From: Hoeflea sp. | GTDB lineage: Bacteria > Pseudomonadota > Alphaproteobacteria > Rhizobiales > Rhizobiaceae | Assembly (NCBI RefSeq): GCF_002733955.1 | Contig: NZ_NVXQ01000022.1 | Span: 1-64,000 of the forward strand | Length of the DNA: 64,000 nt | Direction of reading: 5' to 3' | Shown: in pieces, positions 47,006 through 57,663 of the stretch | Layout of the letters: each line of letters opens with the position of its first letter | Numbering within the stretch: the first letter of the stretch is position 1 | Notes under the pieces: generated by a model | Seen by the model: the letters and a program-made list of their open reading frames with translations, nothing else | The model's database searches: none | What the model was told of the DNA's origin: nothing | Translations under genes and position numbers: made by a program

Positions 47006-47199
47006 TGGGATGATCCGGTTTGGCTTCAGCCTTGATGGCCGATTCGGGCAAAATGAGGGTTGCCCCGACGAAGGTCGGGACTCATGCGTTCTTATCCGCT
47101 TCGCCTGGCAAAGAAAACCCGTACATCGCCGACTTGCGGGCCGCGCCAGTAGATTGATGTACTAATCCATTCGTCTCAAACAGCCCTGTCACAAAACGC

Positions 47200-47228
47200 G
47201 TGACAAGCCGCCCGCATTGCGCTAAATA
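47200..47228 (+). promoter_or_regulatory. putative sigma-70 promoter of the small RNA
   Basis: GTGACA (47200-47205) and TAAATA (47223-47228) separated by exactly 17 bp, on the plus strand, pointing into a gap without protein genes. A transcription start near 47235 would be expected. Confidence 0.45.
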
Positions 47229-47234
47229 AAGCCC

Positions 47235-47388
47235 ACTAAAGAGGCAAGTCTCAGTGGGAGTTGCCCAATTCGCGGTCAAAGTCTTGGGAGGATAGGATCT
47301 CAGGCGCGCTTTGTTCGCAGCCCCCGGGCAACCGGGAAACAGATCACGCGACACCTGAACAACAAGGCTCCAAGCCTTGTTTTTTTTT
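47235..47388 (+). ncRNA. candidate trans-acting small RNA between proS and the DUF1467 block
   Basis: The region has no plus-strand protein gene, yet has a promoter-like pair at 47200-47228 and a perfect terminator: ACAAGGCT-CCA-AGCCTTGT followed by eight T's (47362-47388). The expected RNA is about 150 nt. From memory, the rhizobial sRNA family alpha-r9 (Smr9C of Sinorhizobium meliloti, about 150 nt) comes from the chromosomal neighbourhood of nuo and proS; I cannot verify the match. Internal stems such as CCCCCGGG/CCGGG are possible. The 5' end is an estimate. Confidence 0.55.
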
Positions 47389-47425
47389 GGGCAGATTTCA
47401 CGCAGTTCCAGTCAACGGCCAATGC

Positions 47426-47463
47426 AAAACGGCTCCGGTCACCATCATCGGTAACCGGAGCCG
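47426..47463 (-). terminator. terminator at the end of the nuo-to-47485 block
   Basis: On the minus strand: CGGCTCCGGTTACC, loop GATGAT, GGTGACCGGAGCCG, then TTTTGC. A 14-bp stem with one G-U pair, 22 bp after the stop of the small protein gene; faces the sRNA terminator. Confidence 0.9.
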
Positions 47464-47484
47464 CTGCTAGACTGTTGTATAGGC

Positions 47485-47712
47485 TTAGTCGGACTTGCGC
47501 GCGCCCTTGCCAAGTTCTCTTTCGGCACGAACATCCTTGTCCATTTTCTCAAGACTTTCGATCACCCCGTCGTCGGGTGTCTGCTTGACGTCGGGAACAG
47601 CATGGCGCTGATTGCGCACATTGCTCTGATCGTTACCCTGAAGCGAATTGTCGCCCATCTTGTCCTGAGCCAGGTCGGATTCTGTCAGGCGGTCGGATTG
47701 TGTCTTGGACAT
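47485..47712 (-). CDS. small hydrophilic protein of unknown function
   Basis: A 75-residue, strongly charged, probably disordered protein (SDRLTESDLAQDKMGDNSLQ near the start, ESLEKMDKDVRAERELGKG near the end). No domain recognised. It is the last gene before a strong terminator on the same strand as nuo, 74 bp after the DUF1467 gene. Composition resembles stress-induced small proteins but no function can be given. Confidence 0.6.
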   Translation of the reverse strand: MSKTQSDRLTESDLAQDKMGDNSLQGNDQSNVRNQRHAVPDVKQTPDDGVIESLEKMDKDVRAERELGKGARKSD

Positions 47713-47786
47713 TTAAGCCTCCATCGGAATTTGCAGTGCCCTGACCAACGGAGGTCCAGGCGCAAAGTTCCATGGAAGATGGCCGA

Positions 47787-48068
47787 TCAGTTGGCTGCAG
47801 GCTTGAAGTCCGGCGCAAGCGCGATCAGGTCATCGAGTGTATATCCGCCAACCACGGTAACCAGAAAATAGGCCGCAAACACCGCGCCCGAAACCAGTGT
47901 GGTGCGCAAGAAGATCGGCAGAAAGCTGAAATTGGCCGGGGCACTGTGGGTTGTGCCCAAAGTGACGTCACCTTCATCGGCCTGACTGCGGGCCGAAAAC
48001 GGCAGCACCGTGAACAGCACCACCCACCAGATGATGAAATAGATCGCAAACCCTGTTCCGAACCCCAT
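47787..48068 (-). CDS. DUF1467 membrane protein
   Basis: A 93-residue protein with two transmembrane helices: FAIYFIIWWVVLFTVLPF (about residues 8-25) and LVSGAVFAAYFLVTVVGG (about 57-75), joined by a polar loop, the usual layout of the alphaproteobacterial DUF1467 family. Function unknown; it often follows the methylmalonyl-CoA epimerase gene, as here (11 bp). Confidence 0.85.
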   Translation of the reverse strand: MGFGTGFAIYFIIWWVVLFTVLPFSARSQADEGDVTLGTTHSAPANFSFLPIFLRTTLVSGAVFAAYFLVTVVGGYTLDDLIALAPDFKPAAN

Positions 48069-48079
48069 AACCCTGCTCC

Positions 48080-48484
48080 TCAGACCTGCTCGAGTTCGAT
48101 CAACGTGCCGTTGAAATCCTTGGGATGCAGAAACAGCACCGGCTTGTTGTGCGCCCCGATCTTGGGTTCGCCATCGCCAAGCACCCGTGCGCCTTCGGCC
48201 TTGAGGTGGTCCCGCGCCGCTAGGATATCCTCGACCTCGTAGCAGACGTGATGCATGCCGCCGGACGGGTTCTTGGCCAGGAACGCGGCAATCGGCGATG
48301 CCTCGTCCAAGGGTTCGAGCAATTCGATCTTGGTGTTGGGCAGGTTGATGAAGACAACCGTAACCCCATGCTCGGGCAGAACCTGCGGCTCGGTTACTTC
48401 CGCTGCCAGCATGGTGCGGTACTGCGCACTCGCCGCCGCAAGATCAGGCACCGCGATTGCCACATGGTTCAGCCGTCCAAGCAT
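48080..48484 (-). CDS. mce: methylmalonyl-CoA epimerase
   Basis: A 134-residue VOC-fold protein that interconverts (2R)- and (2S)-methylmalonyl-CoA in propionate breakdown. Two paired beta-alpha-beta modules: LGRLNHVAIAVPDLAAAS at the start (metal-ligand His) and MHHVCYEVEDI in the middle, with the metal Glu in ELLEPL and LIELEQV at the end. 10 bp after the RNase J gene. Confidence 0.92.
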   Translation of the reverse strand: MLGRLNHVAIAVPDLAAASAQYRTMLAAEVTEPQVLPEHGVTVVFINLPNTKIELLEPLDEASPIAAFLAKNPSGGMHHVCYEVEDILAARDHLKAEGARVLGDGEPKIGAHNKPVLFLHPKDFNGTLIELEQV

Positions 48485-48494
48485 GATCGTCCTC

Positions 48495-50162
48495 TCACAC
48501 CTTGTTGACGAACACCGTCACCACAGGCTTCTTGCCCCATACCTCGTTTGCAGCGGCGCGAACAGAGCGGCGAATTGCCTCGCGTACGCCATCGATGTCC
48601 TTGCGCCGGCCACGCGGAATGCTTTCGACCGCACCGAGGACGGAATCGTAGAGGATGTCTTCCATATCGTCGCCATCGGCATCGAAGGCCGGCAGGCCGA
48701 TTGCCGAGACAACCGGATCGCGCTGGAACTCGAAGCGGTGATCCAGAACCACATTGACGGCGACATGGCCGGCAAAGGACAGTTTCCGGCGCTCGGAAAT
48801 GCCCATCTCGTCGTAATCGCCGATCAGCTGGCCATCCTTGAAGATGCGGCCGTGATGGGCTTCGCCGATCACTTCCGGCGCCCCCGGCGCCAAGCGCAGG
48901 ATATCGCCATTGCGCACCCGCGGCGTGATCGCGATCCCGGAGGCCTGCGCCAGTTCCGCCTGCGCCGTCAGATGGGCGGCTTCGCCGTGCACCGGCACGA
49001 GGATCTGCGGCTTGACCCATTCATACATCTGCACCAGCTCAGAACGGCGCGGGTGACCCGAAACATGCACGAGTGCCTCGTTGTCGGTGATGATCTTGAT
49101 GCCCTGTTCGATCAGACCGTTCTTGATGTCGATGATGCCCTTTTCATTGCCCGGAATGGCGCGCGAGGAAAACACCACGGTGTCACCGGACGCCAGCGCG
49201 ACATTGCGCATCTCGTCACGTGACAGCTTCGCCAGCGCTGCGCGCGGCTCGCCCTGGCTGCCGGTGAGAATGACCACCACCTTGTCGCGGGGAATATAGC
49301 CATACTCGTCTTCGGCCAGGAATTCAGGGATACCGTCCATCATGCCGAGTTCGGTGGCGACATTGACCACGCGCTTGATCGAACTGCCGAGAAGGAGAAC
49401 CTCCCTGCCCGCGTCGCGCGCGGCTTCCGCAATCGAGCGGATACGGCCGACATTGGAGGAGAAGGTCGTGATCGCCACACGGCCTTCGGCCTGCTCGATG
49501 ACCTCGCGCAGCCCCGCGCTGATTTCCTTTTCCGATGGCGAAATCCCGTCGCGCATGGCGTTGGTGGAATCGCACATCATCGCGAGGATCCCCTCCTCGC
49601 CCAGCTGCCGGAACCGGTGTTCGTCGGTCAGCGGTCCGAGCGACGGCGTGGCATCGATCTTCCAGTCGCCGGTGTGGATGAGATTGCCGAGCGGTGTCCG
49701 GATCGCCAGCGAAAACGGCTCCGGAATCGAGTGGTTGACGGCCACCGGCTCGATCTCGAAAGGACCGGCAGTAAAGCGTTCCCCCGCCTTGAACAGCTTG
49801 ACCGGCACTTCCGCCCGGGTCCGTTCATAGGCCCGCTTGGCCTCCAGCATTCCCGCGGTGAAGGCAGACACATAGACCGGCACGTTCAACTGCGGCCAGA
49901 TCTGCGCCAGACCGCCATAGTGGTCCTCATGCGCATGCGTGATGATGATCGCCTTGAGCTGCTTGCCCAGTTTCTTGACGAAATCGATGTCCGGCAGAAT
50001 GAGATCAACGCCCGGAAGCTCGGGCCCAGGAAATGTGACACCGCAATCGACCATGATCCATTCGCGCTGCTTGGGCGAGCCATAGCCATAAAGCGCCAGA
50101 TTCATGCCGATTTCGCCAACGCCGCCCAACGGGACGAATACGAGATCCTGTTCTTTTGTCAT
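48495..50162 (-). CDS. rnj: ribonuclease J
   Basis: A 555-residue metallo-beta-lactamase/beta-CASP ribonuclease for mRNA decay and rRNA maturation, with 5'-3' exo- and endonuclease activity. Seen: FVPLGGVGEIGMNLALYGYG at the start, zinc site THAHEDHYGG (about residues 75-84), HTGDWKID, MCDSTNAM, and the beta-CASP region ending VHVSGHPRRSEL. ATG 50162 is preferred over the TTG just before it because AGGA lies 7 bp upstream. 132 bp after birA. Confidence 0.94.
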   Translation of the reverse strand: MTKEQDLVFVPLGGVGEIGMNLALYGYGSPKQREWIMVDCGVTFPGPELPGVDLILPDIDFVKKLGKQLKAIIITHAHEDHYGGLAQIWPQLNVPVYVSAFTAGMLEAKRAYERTRAEVPVKLFKAGERFTAGPFEIEPVAVNHSIPEPFSLAIRTPLGNLIHTGDWKIDATPSLGPLTDEHRFRQLGEEGILAMMCDSTNAMRDGISPSEKEISAGLREVIEQAEGRVAITTFSSNVGRIRSIAEAARDAGREVLLLGSSIKRVVNVATELGMMDGIPEFLAEDEYGYIPRDKVVVILTGSQGEPRAALAKLSRDEMRNVALASGDTVVFSSRAIPGNEKGIIDIKNGLIEQGIKIITDNEALVHVSGHPRRSELVQMYEWVKPQILVPVHGEAAHLTAQAELAQASGIAITPRVRNGDILRLAPGAPEVIGEAHHGRIFKDGQLIGDYDEMGISERRKLSFAGHVAVNVVLDHRFEFQRDPVVSAIGLPAFDADGDDMEDILYDSVLGAVESIPRGRRKDIDGVREAIRRSVRAAANEVWGKKPVVTVFVNKV

Positions 50163-50294
50163 CAATTATCCTGTCTGATGTCTTCACTGCGAGGCGCCCG
50201 CGTCAATAACGCTTTCTGGTCGCTGCAGGATTCATGGATTGTGCATGGTTTTCATCTGGAACCAGACCTGGATCAAGGTGAAAATCATGCGTTC

Positions 50295-51038
50295 TCAGGC
50301 AAAAAACACGTCGCCTGAAGCGATCATCTGTGTCTCACCATCCGGCATTGCAAGCATCAGCCTGCCTTCGTCGTCTATTCCGTCAAACAGACCATGGATT
50401 TGCCGGTCTGGCAAATTCACCGTCACCGGCTTACCGATCCCCTCGGCACGATCGATCCAGGCCTGGCGCACCTGTGCGAGACCGCGGCCTTCGTCCCAGT
50501 CCTTCAGCACGCTGTCCATCGAGACAACCAGTCGCGCGAACAGCTCCTGCGGCGTGATCGCACTGCCCTGATCCGCCAGGCACGTCGATGGATAAAGCCC
50601 GGTATCGGGACGGTGCGCGACATTGATGCCGCAGCCTATGACCACCGCCCTGCGCCCGTCTGCCAATTGCTCCGCCTCGATCAGGATACCGGACGTCTTG
50701 TGCCCATCGATGAGCAGGTCATTCGGCCACTTGATATTCAGCAGGCCGCGCGCCTCATCCGGCAGGGCTGCAGCCACGGCGTCGTGAACCGCAACGGTAA
50801 CCGCAAGCGGAAGGCTTGCCAGCGCTTTTTGCGGACCCGGATCGATCAGCAGCAGCGACGAATAGAGATTGCCCGGTTCTGACACCCAGGTCCGGCCCCT
50901 GCGGCCGCGGCCGAAGGTCTGGCGTGTGGCGGTTATCCACAACCCGCCAGCATCACCCGCACGCGCCCGCTCCATGCATTCCGCGTTGGTGGATGCCACA
51001 TCCCCCAACGCGATGTGCCGGAATTCCGGATCTCTCAT
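50295..51038 (-). CDS. birA: biotin-[acetyl-CoA-carboxylase] ligase BirA
   Basis: A 247-residue biotin protein ligase without the N-terminal DNA-binding domain (group I). Motifs: TRQTFGRGRRGRTWVS (biotinyl-AMP loop), LNIKWPNDLLIDGHK with the catalytic Lys, and GCGINV. It attaches biotin to acetyl-CoA and propionyl-CoA carboxylases, which fits the methylmalonyl-CoA epimerase gene two genes downstream. 18 bp after nuoN, likely co-transcribed with nuo. Confidence 0.94.
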   Translation of the reverse strand: MRDPEFRHIALGDVASTNAECMERARAGDAGGLWITATRQTFGRGRRGRTWVSEPGNLYSSLLLIDPGPQKALASLPLAVTVAVHDAVAAALPDEARGLLNIKWPNDLLIDGHKTSGILIEAEQLADGRRAVVIGCGINVAHRPDTGLYPSTCLADQGSAITPQELFARLVVSMDSVLKDWDEGRGLAQVRQAWIDRAEGIGKPVTVNLPDRQIHGLFDGIDDEGRLMLAMPDGETQMIASGDVFFA

Positions 51039-51056
51039 ACGGCGCGCCGCGCCATC

Positions 51057-52499
51057 TTAGAAGAAGGTCTGCGCGGCAACATCGGCTGCAAGCCCCAGCG
51101 GGTTGCCCACAAGCACGTAGAACAGAACGAACAGACCCGACATCCCGAACACCAGCTTGAGTTCACCTGCCACCGGAACAAACGAGCCATTGGGCTCGTC
51201 GAACCACATGATCTTGACGATCCGGAGGTAGTAATAGGCGCCGACAACAGAGGCCAGGACGCCGATGATGGCCAGCGCGTAGAGCTTGGCTTCGATCGCT
51301 GCGACAAAGACAAAATACTTGCCGAAGAAGCCTGCCAGCGGCGGAATGCCTGCGAGCGAGAACATCAGGATGGTCAGCATCAAGGCCATGAACGGGTTGG
51401 TCGAGGACAGTCCGGCCAGATCGTCGATCTGCTCGACATTGCCGTCTTCCTTGCGCCGCATGGCGAGGATGCAGGCAAATGTGCCGAGCGTCATGACCAT
51501 GTAGATCAGCATGTAGAGGATGACGCCGCGGACACCGGCCTGGCTGCCGGCGGCAAGCCCGACCAGCGCGAAGCCCATATGGGCGATCGACGAATAGGCC
51601 ATCAGCCGCTTGATATTCTTCTGGCCGATCGCGGCAAAGGCGCCGAGAACCATGGAGCCGATGGAGATGAACACGACGATCTGCTGCCAGTCGAGCGTCA
51701 CCGGCTCAAAGGCAACGATGACGATACGGACGAACAGCGCCATGGCGGCAACCTTGGGGGCTGCGGCAAAGAATGCAGTGACAGGTGTCGGCGCGCCCTC
51801 ATAGACGTCCGGCGTCCACATGTGGAACGGCACGGCGGAGATCTTGAAAGCAATACCGGCAAGCAGGAACACTAGGCCGAAGATCAGACCGAGCGACCGT
51901 TCGCCGCCGGCAATTGCTGCAGCAATCTCGTCAAAGCCTGTATGACCGGTGTAGCCATAGACCAGAGATGCGCCGTAGAGCAGCATGCCCGACGACAGCG
52001 CTCCAAGCACGAAATACTTGAGCCCCGCTTCGGTCGACCGCTGGCTGTCACGGTTGATGGCCGCGACGACATAGAGTGCCAGCGACTGCAGCTCGAGACC
52101 CATGTAGAGCGCGACCAGGTCGTTGGCCGAGATCATCAGCATCATGCCGAGCGTTGCCAGCACGAACAGCACCGGAAGCTCGAACTTGTCGATCCGCTCG
52201 GCCTTGGCATGCCCGACCGTCATCACCATGGCGGTGATTGCCCCGATCAGGGCCAGCACCTTCATGAAGCGGGCGAAGGGATCGGACAGGAAAGCGCCGT
52301 TGAAGGCCTCGCCATTGCCGGTCACCAGCACCAGCACCAGGCCTGCCATGATCAGCAATGCGACCGCCAACCCGTTGACCAGCGTCACCGACTTCTCGCC
52401 GGAGAACACGCCGACCATCAGGAGCGCCATTGCACCCACGGCCAGCATGAGCTCGGGCACGGATAGCTGAAGGCTGGTAGAGAGAATTTCTGGCGTCAT
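51057..52499 (-). CDS. nuoN: NADH dehydrogenase subunit N
   Basis: A 480-residue antiporter-like proton channel of complex I with about 14 transmembrane helices. The TM5/TM7/TM8 charges are present: [15 protein letters not shown] and [20 protein letters not shown] (channel Lys). Inner membrane; transports protons with NuoL and NuoM. 20 bp after nuoM. Confidence 0.96.
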   Translation of the reverse strand: MTPEILSTSLQLSVPELMLAVGAMALLMVGVFSGEKSVTLVNGLAVALLIMAGLVLVLVTGNGEAFNGAFLSDPFARFMKVLALIGAITAMVMTVGHAKAERIDKFELPVLFVLATLGMMLMISANDLVALYMGLELQSLALYVVAAINRDSQRSTEAGLKYFVLGALSSGMLLYGASLVYGYTGHTGFDEIAAAIAGGERSLGLIFGLVFLLAGIAFKISAVPFHMWTPDVYEGAPTPVTAFFAAAPKVAAMALFVRIVIVAFEPVTLDWQQIVVFISIGSMVLGAFAAIGQKNIKRLMAYSSIAHMGFALVGLAAGSQAGVRGVILYMLIYMVMTLGTFACILAMRRKEDGNVEQIDDLAGLSSTNPFMALMLTILMFSLAGIPPLAGFFGKYFVFVAAIEAKLYALAIIGVLASVVGAYYYLRIVKIMWFDEPNGSFVPVAGELKLVFGMSGLFVLFYVLVGNPLGLAADVAAQTFF

Positions 52500-52519
52500 G
52501 GTCCCGCAGTCTCCGTAGC

Positions 52520-54031
52520 TCAGTTAACCGACAGCGCGAGATCGCGCGCTGCCTGCAGCGAAGCCGTGTAGTTGTTGATCAGTGCGTCAACCGAAGCTGC
52601 CGTCACATCAAAGATCGGCGCCGGATAGACACCGAAGAGGATTGTCAGCGCGATCAGCGGATACAGGATCGCTTTCTCGCGGCCCGACAGGTCGAGCATG
52701 GCCTTCAGGCTTTCCTTCTCCAGCGCGCCGAAGACGACGCGGCGGTAGAGCCACAGCGCGTAGCCTGCTGACAGGATCACGCCGGTCGTAGCGAACAGCG
52801 CCACCCAGGTGTTGACCCGGAACACGCCCATCAGCGTCAGGAATTCACCAACAAAGCCCGAGGTGCCGGGAAGCCCGACATTGGCCATGGTGAAGATCAT
52901 GAACGCCACCGCATATTTCGGCATGTTGTTGACCAGTCCGCCATAGGCCGCGATCTCGCGGGTATGCAGCCGGTCATAGACAACGCCCACGCACAGGAAC
53001 AAGGCGCCTGAGACAAGCCCGTGGCTGAGCATCTGGAAGATCGCGCCCTGCACGCCCTGCTGGTTGGCCGCAAAGATGCCCATGGTCACGAAGCCCATAT
53101 GCGCCACCGACGAGTAGGCAATCAGCTTCTTGATGTCTTCCTGCACCAGCGCCACCAGCGAGGTGTAGATGATGGCGACGACCGACAGCACGAAGATGAA
53201 CGGCGCGAAATCGGCGGAGGCGATCGGAAACATCGGCAGCGAGAAGCGCAGGAAGCCGTAGCCGCCGAGCTTCAACAAAATACCAGCCAGGATCACCGAA
53301 CCCGCGGTCGGCGCCTCGACGTGAGCATCGGGCAACCAGGTGTGAACCGGCCACATCGGCATCTTCACCGCAAACGAGGCAAAAAACGCCAGCCACAGCC
53401 AGGTTTGCATCTCCGCCGGGAAGTTGTGCGCCAGCAGCGCCCGGATGTCGGTGGTGCCCGCATCCCAGTACATCGCCATGATCGCCAGCAGCATCAGCAC
53501 CGAGCCGGCAAGCGTGTAGAGGAAGAACTTGAAGCTTGCATAGACGCGGCGCTTGCCGCCCCAGACGCCGATGATGATGAACATCGGAATGAGACCGGCC
53601 TCGAAGAACACGTAGAACAGCACGATATCGAGCGCGCAGAACACGCCGATCATCATGGTTTCGAGCACCAGGAAGGCGATCATGTATTCCCGCACGCGGG
53701 TTTCAATCGAGTTCCAGCTTGCCAGGATGCACAGTGGCATCAGGAAAGTGGTGAGGATGACGAACAGCATCGAAATGCCGTCCACGCCCATCGCGTAGGA
53801 GAACATCGAACCGGGAAGGTCGATGGCTTCGACCATCTGGAAACCGGGATCGCTGACATCAAAGCTCGCCCAGATGAGCAGCGACATCACGAAGGTCGCG
53901 GTGGTGCCCAAGAGCGCCACCTGGCGGATATTGCGCCGTCCGATCTCGGTATCATCCTTGATCGGCAGCAGAAACAGCACGCAGATCAGCGGTATGAAGG
54001 TGACAACTGACAATAGAGGCCAATCGGTCAT
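52520..54031 (-). CDS. nuoM: NADH dehydrogenase subunit M
   Basis: A 503-residue antiporter-like subunit with about 14 transmembrane helices. [18 protein letters not shown] carries the TM5 Glu; [20 protein letters not shown] carries the channel Lys and conserved [11 protein letters not shown] 54031 overlaps the nuoL stop as TGATG, so translation is coupled. Confidence 0.97.
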   Translation of the reverse strand: MTDWPLLSVVTFIPLICVLFLLPIKDDTEIGRRNIRQVALLGTTATFVMSLLIWASFDVSDPGFQMVEAIDLPGSMFSYAMGVDGISMLFVILTTFLMPLCILASWNSIETRVREYMIAFLVLETMMIGVFCALDIVLFYVFFEAGLIPMFIIIGVWGGKRRVYASFKFFLYTLAGSVLMLLAIMAMYWDAGTTDIRALLAHNFPAEMQTWLWLAFFASFAVKMPMWPVHTWLPDAHVEAPTAGSVILAGILLKLGGYGFLRFSLPMFPIASADFAPFIFVLSVVAIIYTSLVALVQEDIKKLIAYSSVAHMGFVTMGIFAANQQGVQGAIFQMLSHGLVSGALFLCVGVVYDRLHTREIAAYGGLVNNMPKYAVAFMIFTMANVGLPGTSGFVGEFLTLMGVFRVNTWVALFATTGVILSAGYALWLYRRVVFGALEKESLKAMLDLSGREKAILYPLIALTILFGVYPAPIFDVTAASVDALINNYTASLQAARDLALSVN

Positions 54032-56016
54032 CAGAATGCACTCCCGAGCATCATCCATGTGACAAGCGCTGCAATTCCGATCAGCATCACGAAGGCGTAG
54101 TGGTAGAGATATCCGGTCTGCAACCGGGTGATCCGGCCGGTGACGTCCTGGACGCGCGCGGCAATGCCGTTCGGGCCGTAGCCGTCAATGACGCGCCCGT
54201 CACCCTGTTTCCACAGGAACGAACCGAGCCATTTTGCAGGGCGGACAAAGATGAAATCGTAGAGCTCGTCAAAATACCATTTGTTGAGCAGGAAGCGGTA
54301 GAGCATCTGGTGATCCTCGGCCAGCCGCTTCGGTGTCTCCGGCGAACGGATGTAGAAGAACCAGGCCGTGATGAGGCCGATCAGCATGGCCACGAACGGG
54401 CTCAGCTTCACCCACAGCGGCACGTGGTGGAATTCCTCGACGATATTGTTGCCCGGCAGGGTGAACAGCGCACCTTTCCAGAAGGCGTCGTAATCATGGC
54501 CGAAGAAGAATTCCTTGAACACCACGCCGGCAAACAGCGCGCCGACAGCCAGGATGAACAGCGGCACCAGCATCACCGGCGGTGATTCATGGGCGTGATG
54601 CATCACGTCCGCAGAAGCCCGCGGCTTGCCGTGGAAGGTCATGAAGATCAGCCGCCAGGAATAGAAGCTGGTAAACAGCGCCGCGATCACCAGCAGGCCG
54701 AAGGCCACGCCCGCCGCGGAATTGTGCGCCACGTAAGCCGATTCAATGATGATGTCCTTGGAGAAGAACCCGGCCGTACCGATCAGCGTGCCGGGGATAC
54801 CGACGCCGGTCAGCGCGATCGTGCCGATGATCATCATCCAGTAGGTCATCGGGATCTTCTTGCGAAGACCGCCCATGCGGCGCATGTCCTGTTCGTCGGA
54901 GACGGCGTGGATCACCGAACCGGCGCCAAGGAACAGCAGCGCCTTGAAGAAGGCATGCGTGAACAGGTGGAAGATCGCGCCGCCATAGGCGCCAATGCCG
55001 AGCGCCACGAACATGTAGCCCAGCTGCGAACAGGTCGAATAGGCGATGACGCGCTTGATGTCGTTCTGCACCAGACCGACAGTCGCGGCGAAGAAGGCGG
55101 TGATCGCGCCAATCCAGGTCACGACGGTCAACGCATCGGGCGCATATTCAAATACCGGCGACATGCGGGCCACCAGGAACACACCGGCAGTCACCATGGT
55201 CGCGGCATGGATCAGCGCCGAAACAGGGGTCGGGCCTTCCATGGCGTCAGGCAGCCAGGTGTGCAGCAGGAACTGTGCCGACTTGCCCATCGCGCCCATA
55301 AACAGCAGCAGGCAGACGCCGGTCAGCGCATGCGCCTTGTCGAGATGCATGCCGAACAGCGTGATCACGGCTTCGCCGGGCTCCGCGCCTTCGGCCGGAA
55401 GGTAATCAGCCACACCGGCAAAGATCGCATCAAACGAGGCCGAGCCGAACAGCACGAACAGGCCGAAGATACCGAGCAGGAAACCAAAATCGCCGACACG
55501 GTTGACGATGAAGGCCTTCATCGCCGCAGCATTGGCCGAGGGCTTCTTGTACCAGAAGCCGATCAGCAGATAGGAGGCGACACCCACGCCTTCCCAGCCG
55601 AAGAACATCTGCAGCAGATTGTCCGAGGTCACCAGCATCAGCATGGCGAAGGTGAAGAACGACAGGTAGGCGAAGAACCGCGGACGGTGCGGATCATGAT
55701 GCATGTAACCGATCGAGTAGACGTGAACCAGGCAAGACACGCTGTTGACCACCACCAGCATCACGGCAGTCAGCGTGTCGATGCGAAGCGCCCATTCGAC
55801 ATTGAGCGAACCGGAATCGATCCAGCGCATGATCGGAATGCGGATCATCTCGCCATCGCCCATGGCGACGGTGAAGAACGCCACCCAGGACAGAAGCGCC
55901 GCGACGATGAGGAACAGCGTCGTGACATATTCCGACGCCTTGGCGCCGATGGCACGGCCACCGAAACCCGCGATCAGCGCGCCGATAAGAGGAAGAAAGA
56001 CGATAGCGTGGTACAT
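54031..56016 (-). CDS. nuoL: NADH dehydrogenase subunit L
   Basis: A 661-residue proton-pumping subunit, with the usual 14-16 helices and the long lateral helix at the C terminus that braces the membrane arm. Typical signatures: [39 protein letters not shown] (channel Lys, HTWLPDA) and [11 protein letters not shown]. 7 bp after nuoK. Confidence 0.97.
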   Translation of the reverse strand: MYHAIVFLPLIGALIAGFGGRAIGAKASEYVTTLFLIVAALLSWVAFFTVAMGDGEMIRIPIMRWIDSGSLNVEWALRIDTLTAVMLVVVNSVSCLVHVYSIGYMHHDPHRPRFFAYLSFFTFAMLMLVTSDNLLQMFFGWEGVGVASYLLIGFWYKKPSANAAAMKAFIVNRVGDFGFLLGIFGLFVLFGSASFDAIFAGVADYLPAEGAEPGEAVITLFGMHLDKAHALTGVCLLLFMGAMGKSAQFLLHTWLPDAMEGPTPVSALIHAATMVTAGVFLVARMSPVFEYAPDALTVVTWIGAITAFFAATVGLVQNDIKRVIAYSTCSQLGYMFVALGIGAYGGAIFHLFTHAFFKALLFLGAGSVIHAVSDEQDMRRMGGLRKKIPMTYWMMIIGTIALTGVGIPGTLIGTAGFFSKDIIIESAYVAHNSAAGVAFGLLVIAALFTSFYSWRLIFMTFHGKPRASADVMHHAHESPPVMLVPLFILAVGALFAGVVFKEFFFGHDYDAFWKGALFTLPGNNIVEEFHHVPLWVKLSPFVAMLIGLITAWFFYIRSPETPKRLAEDHQMLYRFLLNKWYFDELYDFIFVRPAKWLGSFLWKQGDGRVIDGYGPNGIAARVQDVTGRITRLQTGYLYHYAFVMLIGIAALVTWMMLGSAF

Positions 56017-56023
56017 GGCTCTC

Positions 56024-56332
56024 TCAGCCCTTCATCATGTTGACGTCTTCCACGGCAATGGAGCCGCGGTTTCGGTAGAAGACGACGAGAATGGCAAGCC
56101 CGATCGCGGCTTCCGCCGCGGCGACTGTCAGGATCAGCAGCGCAAACACCTGGCCGACGATGTCATTGAGATGCATCGAGAAGGCAATCATGTTCAGATT
56201 GACGGCCAGCAGGATGAGCTCGACCGACATCAGGATGACGATCACGTTCTTGCGGTTCAGGAAAATCCCGAAAATGCCCAGCGTAAACAGGATCGCGCTG
56301 ACAGTCAGGTAATGGGAGAGTCCGATTTCCAT
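56024..56332 (-). CDS. nuoK: NADH dehydrogenase subunit K
   Basis: A 102-residue subunit with three transmembrane helices. The two buried glutamates for proton transfer are in [11 protein letters not shown] (TM2) and [16 protein letters not shown] (TM3). 26 bp after nuoJ. Confidence 0.97.
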   Translation of the reverse strand: MEIGLSHYLTVSAILFTLGIFGIFLNRKNVIVILMSVELILLAVNLNMIAFSMHLNDIVGQVFALLILTVAAAEAAIGLAILVVFYRNRGSIAVEDVNMMKG

Positions 56333-56358
56333 GCGATTATTCCTTCACGTCCCCGCGT

Positions 56359-56973
56359 TCAGATGCCCTGGCCGGGCTTGACCTTGACCACCTCGATGGC
56401 GGTCTCCTTTGTCCGGGCGACCTGCTCGGTGATGTCTTGCCGCTTGATGTGTTCACGATGTCTCAGCGTCAGCACGATGGCGCCGATCATGGCGACCAGA
56501 AGCACCATGCCTGCGATCTGGAAGTAGAAGATGTAATCGGTATAGAGCACATCCCCCAACGCCTGGGTATTGGTCCGCTCGCTCGGCGCCGGTATCGGGC
56601 TGGCCCCGCTCCCGGCCACGGCCGGATGAAACGCGTTGCCCGCCAGCACGATGATCAGCTCAGCCGCCAGGATGATGCCGACGAGGGCGCCCATCGGGGC
56701 ATATTCCAGCGCGCCGGACTTCATTTCCGCGAAATCCACATCCAGCATCATCACCACGAAAAGGAACAACACCGCCACGGCGCCGACATAAACAACCAGC
56801 AGGATCATCGCCAGGAATTCAGCACCGGTGAGCAGGAACAGGCCTGCGGCGTTGAAGAAGGTGAGAATGAGGAACAAAACGGAATGCACCGGATTGCGCG
56901 CCGCGATCACCATGAAGGCGGATGCGACTGCCACGAAGGCAAACAAATAGAAAAACAGAGCCTGAAGACCCAT
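56359..56973 (-). CDS. nuoJ: NADH dehydrogenase subunit J
   Basis: A 204-residue membrane subunit with five transmembrane helices. LFYLFAFVAVASAFMVIAAR and FLAMILLVVYVGAVAVLFLF are typical; the TM3 with VYVGAVAVLFLFVVMML contains the pi-bulge region. Start at 56973 fits the family; longer in-frame reading upstream is not protein-like. The last 30 residues are a charged tail. It follows nuoI by 143 bp. Confidence 0.96.
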   Translation of the reverse strand: MGLQALFFYLFAFVAVASAFMVIAARNPVHSVLFLILTFFNAAGLFLLTGAEFLAMILLVVYVGAVAVLFLFVVMMLDVDFAEMKSGALEYAPMGALVGIILAAELIIVLAGNAFHPAVAGSGASPIPAPSERTNTQALGDVLYTDYIFYFQIAGMVLLVAMIGAIVLTLRHREHIKRQDITEQVARTKETAIEVVKVKPGQGI

Positions 56974-57116
56974 GATCGGCGCCTTTTCGTCTTTCCCGCG
57001 AGTGACAACAACCTGGTGTCGCTGCCCCGGAGAGAGCCTGGATTGGCCCAAGCCGTCCCCTGCCCCCGCATGTGAATTCAAGACGACGCGCCCGAATGGT
57101 GCGCCGTCCCGGTGTC

Positions 57117-57605
57117 TTATCTGTAGGGCGAGTCGATCGCGATGTTGCGAGCGATTTCCCGTTCCCAGCGATCGCCATTGGCGAGCAGCCGGTCCTTGTC
57201 GTAATAGAGTTCTTCGCGCGTTTCCGTTGCGAATTCGAAGTTCGGTCCCTCGACGATCGCATCGACCGGGCAGGCTTCCTGGCAGAAGCCGCAATAGATG
57301 CACTTCACCATGTCGATGTCATAGCGAACTGTGCGGCGGGTGCCGTCATTGCGCCGTGGTCCGGCCTCGATGGTGATCGCCTGCGCCGGGCAGATCGCTT
57401 CGCACAGCTTGCAGGCAATGCAGCGTTCTTCACCGTTCGGATAACGCCGGAGCGCATGTTCGCCACGAAAACGCGGGCTCACAGGCCCCTTTTCGTTCGG
57501 ATAGTTCACGGTCGCCTTCGGCTTGAAGAAATAGCGCATCGAAAGCACGAAGGCACCGAAGAATTCCTTCAGGAACAGCGATTTTGCGGCTTGAGCCAAG
57601 GCCAT
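57117..57605 (-). CDS. nuoI: NADH dehydrogenase subunit I
   Basis: A 162-residue ferredoxin-like subunit of the hydrophilic arm with two [4Fe-4S] clusters (N6a, N6b). The cluster motifs are [12 protein letters not shown] and [12 protein letters not shown]. An N-terminal amphipathic helix attaches it to the membrane. Start 57605. Confidence 0.97.
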   Translation of the reverse strand: MALAQAAKSLFLKEFFGAFVLSMRYFFKPKATVNYPNEKGPVSPRFRGEHALRRYPNGEERCIACKLCEAICPAQAITIEAGPRRNDGTRRTVRYDIDMVKCIYCGFCQEACPVDAIVEGPNFEFATETREELYYDKDRLLANGDRWEREIARNIAIDSPYR

Positions 57606-57663
57606 GGTCAGTCTCCGCTCTTGCCCGGCACAACCGGCCGGAATGGGGAATTGATGAGTGTGA

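Noticed and set aside
54589..56043. Open frame of 484 codons on the plus strand opposite nuoL
   Set aside because: Antisense shadow of nuoL with arginine, histidine, glutamine and aspartate excess; no recognisable motif.
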